A DNA stretch of 64,000 nt from Streptomyces sp. NBC_00286 (GCF_036173125.1 NZ_CP108054.1:2170001-2234000); one strand, 5' to 3'. Positions 49,474-58,046 are shown, counted from the first letter of the stretch. Translations and numbers: made by a program. Notes: generated by a model from the letters alone, not told the origin.

Positions 49474-50379
49474 TCAGCGGTCCTGGCTTCGGATCACGTC
49501 GGCTGCACGGTGCAGCTCGGTCAGGACCGCGCGGACGGCCTTCCGCGCCGTGCGTTCGGGGCGGTACAGGGCGTCGATGCGCCGTCGGGCCCGTACGCCG
49601 GTGAGGGGCTTGAGGACGAGGTCGGGATGCGGGCGGGTGGTCCAGCGGGGCATCAGGGCGAGGCCTCCGCCTGCGGCGACCGCCTCTGCGACGACGGCGA
49701 ACTCGTTGATGCGGTGGGCGAGTTGGAGGCGTTGGCCCGCGGCGGTGGCGATGGCCTCGATGGTGGCCATCAGCGGGAAGCCGTCGTGCACCGTGATCCA
49801 CGGCTGGTCGGCCACGTCGCGTGGTACGAGCCGTCGCTTCACGGCCAGCGGGTGATCGGCGGGCATGGCGACGTCGAGCGGTTCGCGCAGCAGCGTGGTC
49901 GCGGCCACGGTGCGCGGCCACGGGGGCGCGTGCTCGAGGCGGTGGGCGAGTACGAGGTCGTACTGCCTGGTCAGCGGTGGGAAGTCGGCCTGCGGGACGT
50001 CCTCGTCGGCGAGGGCGAGCTGGGGTCCGCCGGGTGCGGCGACGGCCCGTAGCAGCAAGGGGAAGAACGCCGAGCCCGCGCTGTGGAAGGCCGCCAGCGA
50101 CACCTCGCCGTCCGGCCGGTCGACGAACTCGGCGACGGTGTGGCGCGCCCGCTCCAGCGCCGTCTCCACCTCGATCGCCGCGTCGGCCAGGGCCTGACCG
50201 GCGTCCGTGAGGGCCAGTCGTCGCCCCTGGCGCTCGGTGAGCGGGACGGGCATCGCGCGTTGCAGCAGCCGCAGTTGCTGCGAGATCGCCGAGGGTGTCA
50301 CCAGCAGGGCCTCGGCGACCGCCGTGACGCTGCCCAGTTCCCCGAGCTCCCGCAGAATCCTCAGCTGCCGTTCGTCCAT
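49474..50379 (-). CDS. LysR family transcriptional regulator
   Basis: 301 residues, standard LysR length. N-terminal helix-turn-helix LRILRELGELGSVTAVAEAL with LVTPSAISQQLRLLQRAM (about 6-45). Effector domain in two lobes (PDGEVSLAAFHSAGSAFFPL from about 90, and LALMPRWTTRPHPDLVLKPL near 255). Divergent from the EamA gene, with only 44 bases between start codons. The spacer holds a T-rich/A-rich interval (TGCTAAAGGGTTGCTTAAGA) that could contain a T-N11-A site. It probably activates the transporter when its ligand is present. Confidence 0.92.
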   Translation of the reverse strand: MDERQLRILRELGELGSVTAVAEALLVTPSAISQQLRLLQRAMPVPLTERQGRRLALTDAGQALADAAIEVETALERARHTVAEFVDRPDGEVSLAAFHSAGSAFFPLLLRAVAAPGGPQLALADEDVPQADFPPLTRQYDLVLAHRLEHAPPWPRTVAATTLLREPLDVAMPADHPLAVKRRLVPRDVADQPWITVHDGFPLMATIEAIATAAGQRLQLAHRINEFAVVAEAVAAGGGLALMPRWTTRPHPDLVLKPLTGVRARRRIDALYRPERTARKAVRAVLTELHRAADVIRSQDR

Positions 50380-50423
50380 TGCCTCAGTGTAGGGATGCTA
50401 AAGGGTTGCTTAAGAAGGTGGCT

Positions 50424-51509
50424 ATGGGCTTCATCGAGCGGGAAAGGCAAGGTGGGCGCGTGCCTGATGCCCGCCGTACCGATGCGGTACTTCTCCTTGT
50501 CGCCCTCGTCTGGGGCTCGAGCTATCTCTCCGCCCAGACGGCGGCCGCCGCGCTCCCCGTTCTGGTGGTGCTCTTCGCGCGGTACGCGCTGTCCGCGCTC
50601 ACCTGCCTCGGCCTGGTCGCCACCGCCCGTCGAGGGCCCCATGGGCGGGCCCGCGGGTGGACCCGTGAGGAGATCCGGGCCGGTGTGCCACTGGGAGTCA
50701 CCCAGGCGGCCGTCCTGCTGATAGAGACCTACGGCGTCGCCCACACGAGCGCCGCCAACGCGGGGTTGATCATCAGCCTGACCATCGTGCTCACCCCTCT
50801 CCTGGACCGCTCGGGTCACCGTGGCGGTCTGCCTCCGGTCTTCTTCGTCGCCGCCGGGGTGTGCGTGCTGGCCGTCGGGCTCCTCATGGCCGGCAACGGG
50901 TTCCACGCACTCCGCCTCGGTGACCTGCTGATGCTGGGCGCCGCAGTGGTACGGGCGGCGCACGTGGTACTCGTCGGACGGCTCACCGCGGGCCGGACGA
51001 TACGTCCGCTGCAGCTGACGGCAGTTCAGACTCTGGTCGGCTCGGCCCTGTTCCTGGCGCCCGCTGCCCGCGACCTTCCGGACCTGGCGCACGTCGGATT
51101 CGCGGCCTGGGGGCAGCTGCTCTATCTCGCCCTGTTCTGCAGTGTGTTCGCGTTCCTCGCGCAGACGTGGGCCGTCCAGCGCACCTCGGCCAGCCGGGCC
51201 AGCCTCCTGCTCGGCACCGAACCGATCTGGGCCGCCGCTGTCGGCATCGGCCTCGCGGGCGAGCACTTCACCGTACTCACCGGTCTCGGCGCGGCCCTGA
51301 TGGTCGCCGGAACGTACTGGGGCCAGGCCATCGAACGCGCCCACCGCACCACGGACTTCACGACCGCCACGCACCCGACCGCCACGCACCTGGACGCCAA
51401 GCCCTCGAACCCCACGCACCTGAACGCCACCGAAGAGGACCCCGCATGCCCGACAGCCCCGGCGCCACCCACACCCACACCCACACCCACGAAACCTACG
51501 ACCGTCTGA
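50424..51509 (+). CDS. EamA/DMT family transporter
   Basis: 361 residues from ATG 50424 (AAGAAGG upstream). Ten helices in two EamA halves, for example AVLLLVALVWGSSYLSAQTA (about 21-40; the WGSSY motif begins the family) and TSASRASLLLGTEPIWAAAV in the second half. It exports small metabolites or amino acids through the inner membrane. The C-terminal tail, about 50 residues, is Thr/Pro-rich and ends TPTPTPTKPTTV; its codons overlap the first 64 bases of the YbaK-like gene. The divergent LysR gene is its probable regulator. Confidence 0.87.
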   Translation: MGFIERERQGGRVPDARRTDAVLLLVALVWGSSYLSAQTAAAALPVLVVLFARYALSALTCLGLVATARRGPHGRARGWTREEIRAGVPLGVTQAAVLLIETYGVAHTSAANAGLIISLTIVLTPLLDRSGHRGGLPPVFFVAAGVCVLAVGLLMAGNGFHALRLGDLLMLGAAVVRAAHVVLVGRLTAGRTIRPLQLTAVQTLVGSALFLAPAARDLPDLAHVGFAAWGQLLYLALFCSVFAFLAQTWAVQRTSASRASLLLGTEPIWAAAVGIGLAGEHFTVLTGLGAALMVAGTYWGQAIERAHRTTDFTTATHPTATHLDAKPSNPTHLNATEEDPACPTAPAPPTPTPTPTKPTTV

Positions 51510-52012
51510 TCACCCTGCTCGAGACCTCCTCCATCGCCTACGAACTCATCGACCACGAGCCCGAAGGCACCACCGAAGCCGTCAGCGCACTGCGCGGTCA
51601 CGCCACCTCGGAGGCCGCGAAGTGCATCGTCCTGAGGGTCAAGCTGGACAGGAAGACCACGCGCCATGTCCTCGCGGTCGTCCCCGGCGACCGCCGCGTG
51701 GACTTGGACGCCGTCCGGACGCTCTACGCCGCCCGCTACGCCGGCTTCAGCGACGCGGCCACCGCCGAGCGCCTGGCCCGCGCCGTACCCGGCACCGTCC
51801 TCCCCTTCAGCTTCGACCCCGACCTCGAACTCGTCGCCGACCCGGACGTCGTGGCGCAGCCGAGGCTCTACTTCAACGCCGCCCGCCTCGACCGTTCCCT
51901 GGTCATCTCCGGCGAGGACTACGCCCGTGTCGCCGAGCCACGGGTGGAGCGGATCGCGAGTCCTGCACCAGATCAAGCCATCCCTGGTGGCTCGCGTGAC
52001 AGAAGTGGTTGA
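51446..52012 (+). CDS. YbaK/EbsC (aminoacyl-tRNA deacylase) family protein
   Basis: 188 residues from ATG 51446 (GAAGAGGAC upstream). The first 15 residues contain a THTHTHTH run, encoded by an ACCCAC-type hexanucleotide repeat. The fold then follows: LLETSSIAYELIDHEPEGTT, SEAAKCIVLRVKLDRKTTRH (Lys near 55 is the conserved binding Lys), FDPDLELVADPDVVAQ and LYFNAARLDRSLVISGEDYA. YbaK-type proteins free uncharged tRNA by hydrolysing mischarged Cys-tRNA-Pro or similar, or bind small nucleotides. Its start overlaps the EamA gene by 64 bases in another frame, so the genes are co-transcribed and coupled. Confidence 0.82.
   Translation: MPDSPGATHTHTHTHETYDRLITLLETSSIAYELIDHEPEGTTEAVSALRGHATSEAAKCIVLRVKLDRKTTRHVLAVVPGDRRVDLDAVRTLYAARYAGFSDAATAERLARAVPGTVLPFSFDPDLELVADPDVVAQPRLYFNAARLDRSLVISGEDYARVAEPRVERIASPAPDQAIPGGSRDRSG
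51465..51490 (+). repeat. ACCCAC hexanucleotide repeat in overlapping frames
   Basis: Four tandem ACCCAC-like units are read as Thr-Pro repeats in the EamA frame and as Thr-His repeats in the YbaK frame. Because the unit is six bases, copy-number change would lengthen both proteins in frame. Confidence 0.7.
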
Positions 52013-52100
52013 AGGGCTGACCGCAGGTCCGGGCGGAGGTTAGCCTCGTGATCCCAGTGGGGGCGAACTGACGTACGCATGAAAGCACTTCGGGGGGTAC

Positions 52101-54068
52101 GTGTCACAACAGCCACCGGCGCCACCGGCGCCACCGGAGTCACCGGCGCCACCGGAGTCACCGGACTCACCGGACTCAGCGGACTCAGCGGACTCAGCGG
52201 ACTCAGCGACGAACGAGGCTGCCGCACTGCGGGAAACCGGTGCCGTACCTCTGCGGCCCGGCGACCCGAGGCGTGTCGGCCCATATGTGCCGCTGGGGAC
52301 GCTCGGCAGCGGTGGCATGGGGCGGGTCTATCTGGCTCGTCCGGCGGACGACGGCCCGGGCCTGGTCGCGGTGAAGGTGATCAGGCCGGAATACGCGGAG
52401 GACGCCCAGTTCCGGCGCCGGTTCAAGCATGAGGCGTCGGTGCACGCGCGGGTCCGTACACCGCGCACGCCGCGCTTATGCGGCACGGGCTTCGAGGACG
52501 AACTGCTGTGGATAGCCACCGAGTACGTCCCGGGAGTCGATCTGGCCGACGCCATACGTGAGGACGGCGCCCTGGAGACGGCCACGGTCTGGCGTCTGGT
52601 GATGGAACTGGGGCAGGCGCTTTCCGACCTCGCCGCCACGGGGATCGTGCACCGGGACCTGAAGCCGTCCAACGTTCTGCTGTCCGTCCAGGGCGCGCAT
52701 GTGATCGACTTCGGCCTTTCGAAGGCCGCGGACGCGAGCGCGATCACCGGTACGGGCAACCGGGTGGGAACTCCGGCCTATATGTCGCCGGAGCACCTGC
52801 GGACGGGCCTGTGCGACACGGCGTCGGATGTCTTCTCGCTGGCCGGAACGCTGGTCTACGCGGCAACGGGGCGTGGTCCGTTCGGTGACGGCACGGGTGT
52901 GGATGTGATGCACCGGGTGGCGTTCGAGGAGCCGAATTCGGAGGTGATGGGCAAGGTCTCGGCGGCGGACGCGGCGCTCGGTTCGCTGCTGTCCGACTGT
53001 CTGGCGAAGGAACCTGCGATGCGGCCCGCCCCGCAGGACCTGATCGACGCGGCGGCCGGGGCGGCCGGGGCGCACTCCGGGACATCCGCCTGGCCCGAGC
53101 CGCTGGGCGGCAAGGTGCTGGCCCGACAGCGGGCGTACGAGGCGCTGCACCGCCTGCCCGTCGAATTGACGACTCGTCTACGGTCCTCGGACGACCGGCC
53201 GGTGGCGGAGCCGCGGACCCCTTCCGGGTCGGCGTCCCAGCCCTCTCCGCCCGGTTCCGGGTCGGCGTCCCAGCCCGCTCCGCCCGGTTCCAGGCCGGTG
53301 TCCCAGCCCTCTCCGCCCGGTTCCGGACCGCCGGTACAGGCGGCGGCTCCTTCCGACGTCACACCGCCGGGACAGTCCGCGGGGCAGTCCACGGGGCAGT
53401 CACGCCCGGTGGGAGCCCGTCCTTGGGCACGGAGGAAGCCTGTGCTGGCCGTCGCCGTGGGCATCACCCTCTGCGCGGTGGCCGCGGGGGTCTTCATGCT
53501 CACTCGTCAGGACACCGACACAAGCGCTTCCACTCCGGGAGCCGGTGCGCCGACCGCCGTCGGCACCGTGCCCGGCGATGCCGGCGTCTCGCCGGTGCCG
53601 GACGCCTCGGCCGGGAAGCCTGCCCCAGGTGCGTCCGGCAATGGCGCGTCCGGCAATGGCGCCAACGGCGTCGGCGGCGTCGACGCCTCGCGTCCTGAGG
53701 TCTCCAACACCGCCGACGACAACCGGCGAAACGATCCCTCTGCTCCCGGCCCCAAGACCAGCGCCCCCACTGACGTCACTCCGTCCCCGAGCGGCTCGCC
53801 TCCCGAGCCCGCAACCCCGCCCTGGATCTCCGACTGCACTCACTACTCCGGCAACGGACGCACACGCCCGGGGGACAGCGGCAAACGCGTGCTGCAGGTG
53901 CAGTGCATGCTGACGAAGCGCGGACACAGCGTGGGGAGCTCAGGCGTGGACGGCGAGTTCGGCCCCGGCACGGAGTCCGCGGTGCGAAGCTTCCAAAGCG
54001 GCAAGGGACTGGCCTCCGACGGCGTCGTGGCCCGCGAGACCTGGGTCGCGCTGCGCAGCACGGAGTGA
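52101..54068 (+). CDS. Membrane Ser/Thr protein kinase with external peptidoglycan-binding domain
   Basis: 655 residues from GTG 52101. Order: an unusual Pro/Ser/Asp repeat N-terminus (about 5-37), Hanks-type kinase about 60-320 with Gly-rich loop GSGGMGRVY, Lys92 in VAVKVI, catalytic HRDLKPSN (Asp186), DFG (203-205) and SPE (229-231). Then come a Ser/Pro linker with three GSxSQPxPP repeats (375-410), one transmembrane helix (about 447-468), a Gly/Ala/Pro-rich region, and a peptidoglycan-binding_1 domain (about 590-655, LQVQCMLTKRGHSVGSSGVD with GEFGPGTESAVRSFQS). A cell-wall-sensing kinase is likely. Leu126 is a TTA codon (52476-52478), pointing to bldA-dependent translation. Confidence 0.87.
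   Translation: MSQQPPAPPAPPESPAPPESPDSPDSADSADSADSATNEAAALRETGAVPLRPGDPRRVGPYVPLGTLGSGGMGRVYLARPADDGPGLVAVKVIRPEYAEDAQFRRRFKHEASVHARVRTPRTPRLCGTGFEDELLWIATEYVPGVDLADAIREDGALETATVWRLVMELGQALSDLAATGIVHRDLKPSNVLLSVQGAHVIDFGLSKAADASAITGTGNRVGTPAYMSPEHLRTGLCDTASDVFSLAGTLVYAATGRGPFGDGTGVDVMHRVAFEEPNSEVMGKVSAADAALGSLLSDCLAKEPAMRPAPQDLIDAAAGAAGAHSGTSAWPEPLGGKVLARQRAYEALHRLPVELTTRLRSSDDRPVAEPRTPSGSASQPSPPGSGSASQPAPPGSRPVSQPSPPGSGPPVQAAAPSDVTPPGQSAGQSTGQSRPVGARPWARRKPVLAVAVGITLCAVAAGVFMLTRQDTDTSASTPGAGAPTAVGTVPGDAGVSPVPDASAGKPAPGASGNGASGNGANGVGGVDASRPEVSNTADDNRRNDPSAPGPKTSAPTDVTPSPSGSPPEPATPPWISDCTHYSGNGRTRPGDSGKRVLQVQCMLTKRGHSVGSSGVDGEFGPGTESAVRSFQSGKGLASDGVVARETWVALRSTE
52109..52212 (+). repeat. Short tandem repeats at the kinase 5' end
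   Basis: Units of 9-12 bases: CACCGGCGC and CACCGGAGT alternate, then CACCGGACT and AGCGGACTC (four times in a row at about 52171-52205). They encode APPESPAPPES, followed by DS(A/P)DS runs. This is the kind of sequence that expands or contracts by slippage without breaking the frame. Confidence 0.6.
53220..53328 (+). repeat. 36-bp tandem repeat in kinase linker (3 copies)
   Basis: Three copies start at about 53222, 53258 and 53294, each carrying a core of the type GGGTCGGCGTCCCAGCCC then TCTCCGCCCGGTTCC. Each unit encodes a GSxSQPxPP-type step in the cytosolic linker between the kinase domain and the membrane helix. Confidence 0.65.
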
Positions 54069-54430
54069 TGTCCCTGACGCCGTGACCTGACCGGTCGCGC
54101 CGCCGCGCCGTCGCGGCGTCGTCGAGGACACGGGCCCACCGCTCAGCGATACGCCGCAGCCGTCGGCCAGTTCGCCGTTCGCCGACCCCGTAACCGGTCG
54201 CGCCGTCGCGGCCTCGTCGAGGACACGGGCCCACCGCTCAGCGGTACGCCGCAGCCGTCGACCAGTTCGCCGCACGTCGACCGCCGTTCGCCGACCGCCG
54301 AGACAGTACGGCGGTCGCACCGTACGAGCTCACGCTCCGCAGCCGAGACAGCCGACGCCGGGCAAGGCGGCCACGCCGCGGCTGCGGTGTCACCACGTCC
54401 CGTGCGCGGCCGTGCGGTCGGCGCGCGTCC
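54069..54430. other. Intergenic region with about 100-bp direct repeat
   Basis: Two diverged direct copies of a segment of about 95-100 bases: 54093-54185 and 54198-54294. Shared blocks are TCGTCGAGGACACGGGCCCA, CCGCTCAGCG and GTACGCCGCAGCCGTCG with CAGTTCGCCG. The minus-strand translation of both copies begins RRTGRRLRR and is followed by ERWARVLD, so it may be an old coding duplication, but no full-length gene is seen. GC is high throughout. Confidence 0.5.
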
Positions 54431-55153
54431 TCAGACCCGCTCGCTAGCCGAATCCCGCAGCGGCCACGTCCCGTCCACCACCGCGGTCGCGTCGCCCTTG
54501 CGGCGCAGGAAGCTCTGGAAGTCGGCCGCCCACTCGGCGTACCACTCGATCTGGCGGCGGTGCAGCTCCGCCGGGCCGAGGGCCGCGATCTTCGGGTGGC
54601 GGACGGCTATCGCGTGGGCGAGCCGGGCCGCGGCGAGGGCGTCCGCCGAGGCGTCGTGGGCGGAGTCGAGCGCGACGCCGTACTCCGCGCAGACCGCCTC
54701 GAGGTTGCGCTTGCCGCGGCGGTAGCGGTCCACGGAGCGGTCGATGGTGTACGGGTCGATGACCGGGGCCGGAGCGAGGCCGTCGAGGCGTTCGCGCAGT
54801 GAGGGCAGGTCGTAGCGGCGCAGATCCGCGGAGAGCAGGGTCAGGTCGAAGGCCGCGTTGTACGCCACGACCGGGACGCCCGTCTTCCAGTACGAGACGA
54901 GTACCGAGGCGATGGCATCGGCCACTTCATCGGCCGGGCGGCCCTCCGCGGCCGCCCGTTCGTTGCTGATGCCGTGTACCGCCACCGCGTCCGCAGGAAT
55001 CTCGACTCCCGGATCGGCCAGCCACTCGCGGTGCCCTATCGGTTCCCCGCCCCTGACCTCGATCACGGCTCCCGTGACGATGCGCGCCTCGCGCGGATCC
55101 GTCCCGGTCGTCTCCAGGTCGAAGCCGATCAGCAGCTCGCCGTGCCAGCCCAT
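54431..55153 (-). CDS. 3'-5' exonuclease (DnaQ-like, DEDDh)
   Basis: 240 residues. DEDDh exonuclease motifs: ExoI LIGFDLETTGTDP (Asp and Glu at about 12-14), ExoII VVAYNAAFDLTLLSADLRRY (Asp near 103), ExoIII SAHDASADALAAARLAHAIA (His-x4-Asp near 168-173). This is the family of the DNA polymerase III epsilon subunit and related repair nucleases. The GGEPIGHREWLADPG segment and the C-terminal 70 residues (AADFQSFLRRKGDATAVVDG) resemble the actinomycete 3'-5' exonuclease group. Proofreading or repair role is inferred. It is convergent with the kinase gene across the repeat region. Confidence 0.85.
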   Translation of the reverse strand: MGWHGELLIGFDLETTGTDPREARIVTGAVIEVRGGEPIGHREWLADPGVEIPADAVAVHGISNERAAAEGRPADEVADAIASVLVSYWKTGVPVVAYNAAFDLTLLSADLRRYDLPSLRERLDGLAPAPVIDPYTIDRSVDRYRRGKRNLEAVCAEYGVALDSAHDASADALAAARLAHAIAVRHPKIAALGPAELHRRQIEWYAEWAADFQSFLRRKGDATAVVDGTWPLRDSASERV

Positions 55154-55319
55154 ACCGGGCCCCCTTCTTCGTGGTGCGTTCCCCCAGTGATCTCTACGAT
55201 CCCATGAGCCACTGACAATCAGAGGACCGCGTTCCGCTTATCGCCACCCCATCCGCCTCCCATCCGGCACCCATTTCGCCGCGCGCACCGCTCGTTCCCC
55301 TTGCCGGTCACGGGAGTTG

Positions 55320-56552
55320 TCAGGACACAGGCCGCGAATCCGCCCAAGCCAGCTCGAACTCCTCGCGATACGTACCGAAAAGCCCCTCTTCGCCGGTGTC
55401 CTCCGCTTTGACCAGGCGGCCCCCACCGCGCAGTACGAGCACCGGTGCCTCCATCCCCCGCGTCCGGCGCAGATACGACTGGACGACCGCTATGCCGTCC
55501 GAGCCGTCCCCGTCGACGAGGTAGGCGGTGAAGCGGGGCGTCTCGTCGTAGACCTGGATCTGGAAGGCGCCGGGATCGCGCAGCCGGGACCTCACGCGCC
55601 GCATATGGAGGATGTTCATCTCGACGGATCGGCTCAACTCGCCGCGCTTGAGGCCGAGTTCGCGCTCGCGCCGCTTCACGGCGCTGGAGGCGGGGTTCAG
55701 GAACAGCAGCCGCACCCGGCAGCCGGACTCGGCGAGGCGTACGAGCCGCCGTCCGGAGAAGTTCTGCACCAGGAGGTTCAGGCCGATGCCGATGGCGTCG
55801 AGGCGGCGGGCGCTGCCGAAGAGGTCCTCGGCGGGGAACTGCCGCATCAGCCGCACCCGGTCGGGGTGTACGCCCACCACGTCCGCGTAACGATCACCGA
55901 CCAGGTTCTCGACGGCGTCGACGGGCAGCCGCCGCGCGGACGGCACATCGCTGCCCGCCCCGAGTATCTCCAGGAGTCTCGCCGAGGCGCGCTCGGCCTG
56001 GGCCAGCACGGCCTCGGACAGGGCGCGGTTGCGCGATACGACGTTCCGGGTGACTTCCAGTTCGTCCAGGGCGAGTTCGACGTCCCGGCGCTCGTCGAAG
56101 TACGGCTCGAAGCAGGGCCAGTGCTGCACCATCAGCTCGCGAAGCTGCGGCAGGGTGAGGAAGCTGAGGACGTTGTCGTCGGCCGGGTCGAGCAAGTAGC
56201 CCTTGCGGCGGCTGACTTCACGTACCGCGACCGCGCGCTGCACCCACTCCTGGCCGGCCGGCCCGGCGGCGGCGACCACCCAGTCGTCCTCGCCGTGCAC
56301 GGGTTCGTAGATGGGGCGCAGAACAGCGGCCACGACCGCGCGCAGCCGCTGTTCGACCAGGTTCAGCCATATGTACGCGCGCCCGGCCCGCTGCGCGCGC
56401 GTGCGCACCTCGCCCCAGGCGTCGGCGCCCCAGTCCAGCTCCGCACCGATTTCCATCGGTCTCGCCAGAGACACCGCCCCGGGCGGGACGTCCGTGGAGT
56501 TCCCCTCGTGACCAACGTCACCAGGAGGCAACTCCCGCCCTCCCGAGCCCAC
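55320..56552 (-). CDS. SAV2148-type HEPN domain protein
   Basis: 410 residues from GTG 56552; an in-frame GTG/ATG at 56594 would add 14 residues. Family landmarks are PPGAVSLARPMEIGAELDWG at about 20-40, then the helix-rich HEPN region RTRAQRAGRAYIWLNLVEQR (about 48-67), REVSRRKGYLLDPADDNVLS, LALDELEVTRNVVSRNRALS (about 177-196), MRQFPAEDLFGSARRLDAIG, and LESGCRVRLLFLNPASSAVK-like ends. HEPN domains bind nucleotides and often cleave RNA (R-x4-6-H motif); here RNRALSEAV offers R-N but no evident H. It is highly conserved in Streptomyces (recollection), which suggests a basic role in RNA handling or growth. Confidence 0.83.
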   Translation of the reverse strand: MGSGGRELPPGDVGHEGNSTDVPPGAVSLARPMEIGAELDWGADAWGEVRTRAQRAGRAYIWLNLVEQRLRAVVAAVLRPIYEPVHGEDDWVVAAAGPAGQEWVQRAVAVREVSRRKGYLLDPADDNVLSFLTLPQLRELMVQHWPCFEPYFDERRDVELALDELEVTRNVVSRNRALSEAVLAQAERASARLLEILGAGSDVPSARRLPVDAVENLVGDRYADVVGVHPDRVRLMRQFPAEDLFGSARRLDAIGIGLNLLVQNFSGRRLVRLAESGCRVRLLFLNPASSAVKRRERELGLKRGELSRSVEMNILHMRRVRSRLRDPGAFQIQVYDETPRFTAYLVDGDGSDGIAVVQSYLRRTRGMEAPVLVLRGGGRLVKAEDTGEEGLFGTYREEFELAWADSRPVS

Positions 56553-56663
56553 CCGCGCACCGCCTTCCGCTCCCCCGAGCACTCCCCCAGCCAACGATCA
56601 AGGAAGGGTACTCCGTGCGCGGTCAACGGTGCAGCCGGATGGACAGGTCGTTTCTCAACGTCC

Positions 56664-57986
56664 TTATTCCACTTGACCGTTCTGATCGGCAAGGGCGGGC
56701 GGAGTGAGCGGATTCATAGCGGTGACGTCACGCGGGGTGAGGGAGAAGCCCTGCCAGTGGACCGGCATCGGCTGCTGGTCCTCGTCCCGGGCAACGTGGT
56801 GGAAGCCGATGTTCACCCAGGCCACCGGGTGAGTGAGGTTCTGCCCGTTGACCCACTTGTCGACGGACTTGCCGCCTCCGGCACCGCAGTTGCGCGGGTT
56901 GTGGCTGGCGAACTGCTCGCACTTCTTGTACTGGGTGAAGTAGACGTCGTGCTTGGTGTAGCTGCGGCCCGGGTACTTGGACGTGGCGCCCGGGACGATC
57001 TCGTACGAGCGGGGGTGGTCGTCCTTGTTCTTGCCGGTCGTGCTGACGACCCGCCACCAGCGCATGTTCTTGGCGTCGCCCGCGAGTTCCTTGGTGATCG
57101 GCGTGCGGGTGGTCTTGTTGCGCGGGGCCTCGCCGCCCTGGGCGGGCGGGCTGACCTTGGAGTCGTACTGCTCGACCTTGTTCTTGGGGTTGCCGTCGAG
57201 GCCGAAGTTGAGCCGCCAGAAGACGTTGTGACTGTGGCTGGTGGCGTAGTCCTTGGCGCCCTTGCCGATCGGCCAGCCGCGGCCGTCGCCGGCGTCGTAG
57301 TCGCCGGGTGAGAGGCTGCCGGTGGCGCCGACGTTCATGTTGATCTGGCCGTCGTCCTGGAAGCGCCACTCGGTGATGTACTCGTACCAGCCGGTCTGGT
57401 TGACGGTGTAGACGAGCAGGTCCTTGCCCTGCCGCTGCCAGACCTTGTTCGCGGTGTCGCCCTGCATGCGGTAGGCGTGTCCGCGGGAGCGGGTCGTGGT
57501 GCACAGGCCCTTGACGTTCGAGTTCGCCGGGTCCACGGCGTCGGGGACCTTGACCGTCTTGATGGTGCCGCCGGGACACTCGCCGGGTGCCATGTTCATC
57601 AGGCCCTGCGCGAAGCCGGCGCCGGTGAGGTCGTCGTACTCGACCGAGCCGTCGTCGTAGGGGACGTGGATCTGGGCGACCTTCGCGCTGGTCAGGACGC
57701 GTATCGGACGGGCCTCGCCCTTGGGCTGGTACGAGACGTTCTCCAGGACGAGTCCGGCATAGCTGTCGTAGCGCCAGCACATCGTCCACTTGGTACCGGC
57801 GGCCAGTTTCTGCTCGATCTTGTACGCCGCGCTGCAGTCGGCGGCCGCCGCGGGGGCGGCCTTCGGCTTGGCCGCGGGCTTGGCGGCGGCCGGTCCCGCG
57901 GCGGAGGTCGCGCCGACGGTCAGGGCGGCCACCGACAGGCCCACCATCGTCCGGCTGCGGGCACGGCTGATTCTGTTCACGCGCAT
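56664..57986 (-). CDS. Secreted copper amine oxidase-like catalytic domain protein
   Basis: 440 residues: signal peptide (SRTMVGLSVAALTVGATSAA) and a copper amine oxidase (CuAO) C-terminal-type domain. Candidate copper ligands are His251/His253 in HSHNVFWRLNF, with a third near VNIGFHHVARDEDQ. The topaquinone precursor position reads TGWYEYITEW (Tyr201), where CuAOs normally have NYD/NYE; the Asn is replaced by Trp200. Asp119 lines up with the catalytic base. CuAOs oxidise primary amines to aldehydes with H2O2 and ammonia. The usual N-terminal domains are absent here, but a secreted protein encoded upstream (58047-58868) may supply them. Start ATG has AAGGAAG upstream. Activity is uncertain because of the altered motif. 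Confidence 0.72.
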   Translation of the reverse strand: MRVNRISRARSRTMVGLSVAALTVGATSAAGPAAAKPAAKPKAAPAAAADCSAAYKIEQKLAAGTKWTMCWRYDSYAGLVLENVSYQPKGEARPIRVLTSAKVAQIHVPYDDGSVEYDDLTGAGFAQGLMNMAPGECPGGTIKTVKVPDAVDPANSNVKGLCTTTRSRGHAYRMQGDTANKVWQRQGKDLLVYTVNQTGWYEYITEWRFQDDGQINMNVGATGSLSPGDYDAGDGRGWPIGKGAKDYATSHSHNVFWRLNFGLDGNPKNKVEQYDSKVSPPAQGGEAPRNKTTRTPITKELAGDAKNMRWWRVVSTTGKNKDDHPRSYEIVPGATSKYPGRSYTKHDVYFTQYKKCEQFASHNPRNCGAGGGKSVDKWVNGQNLTHPVAWVNIGFHHVARDEDQQPMPVHWQGFSLTPRDVTAMNPLTPPALADQNGQVE

Positions 57987-58046
57987 GGAGTGATGACTTC
58001 CTTAAAGAAGAGCGTGAGTTGGAAAGACGAACTGATGCGGCTCGGG

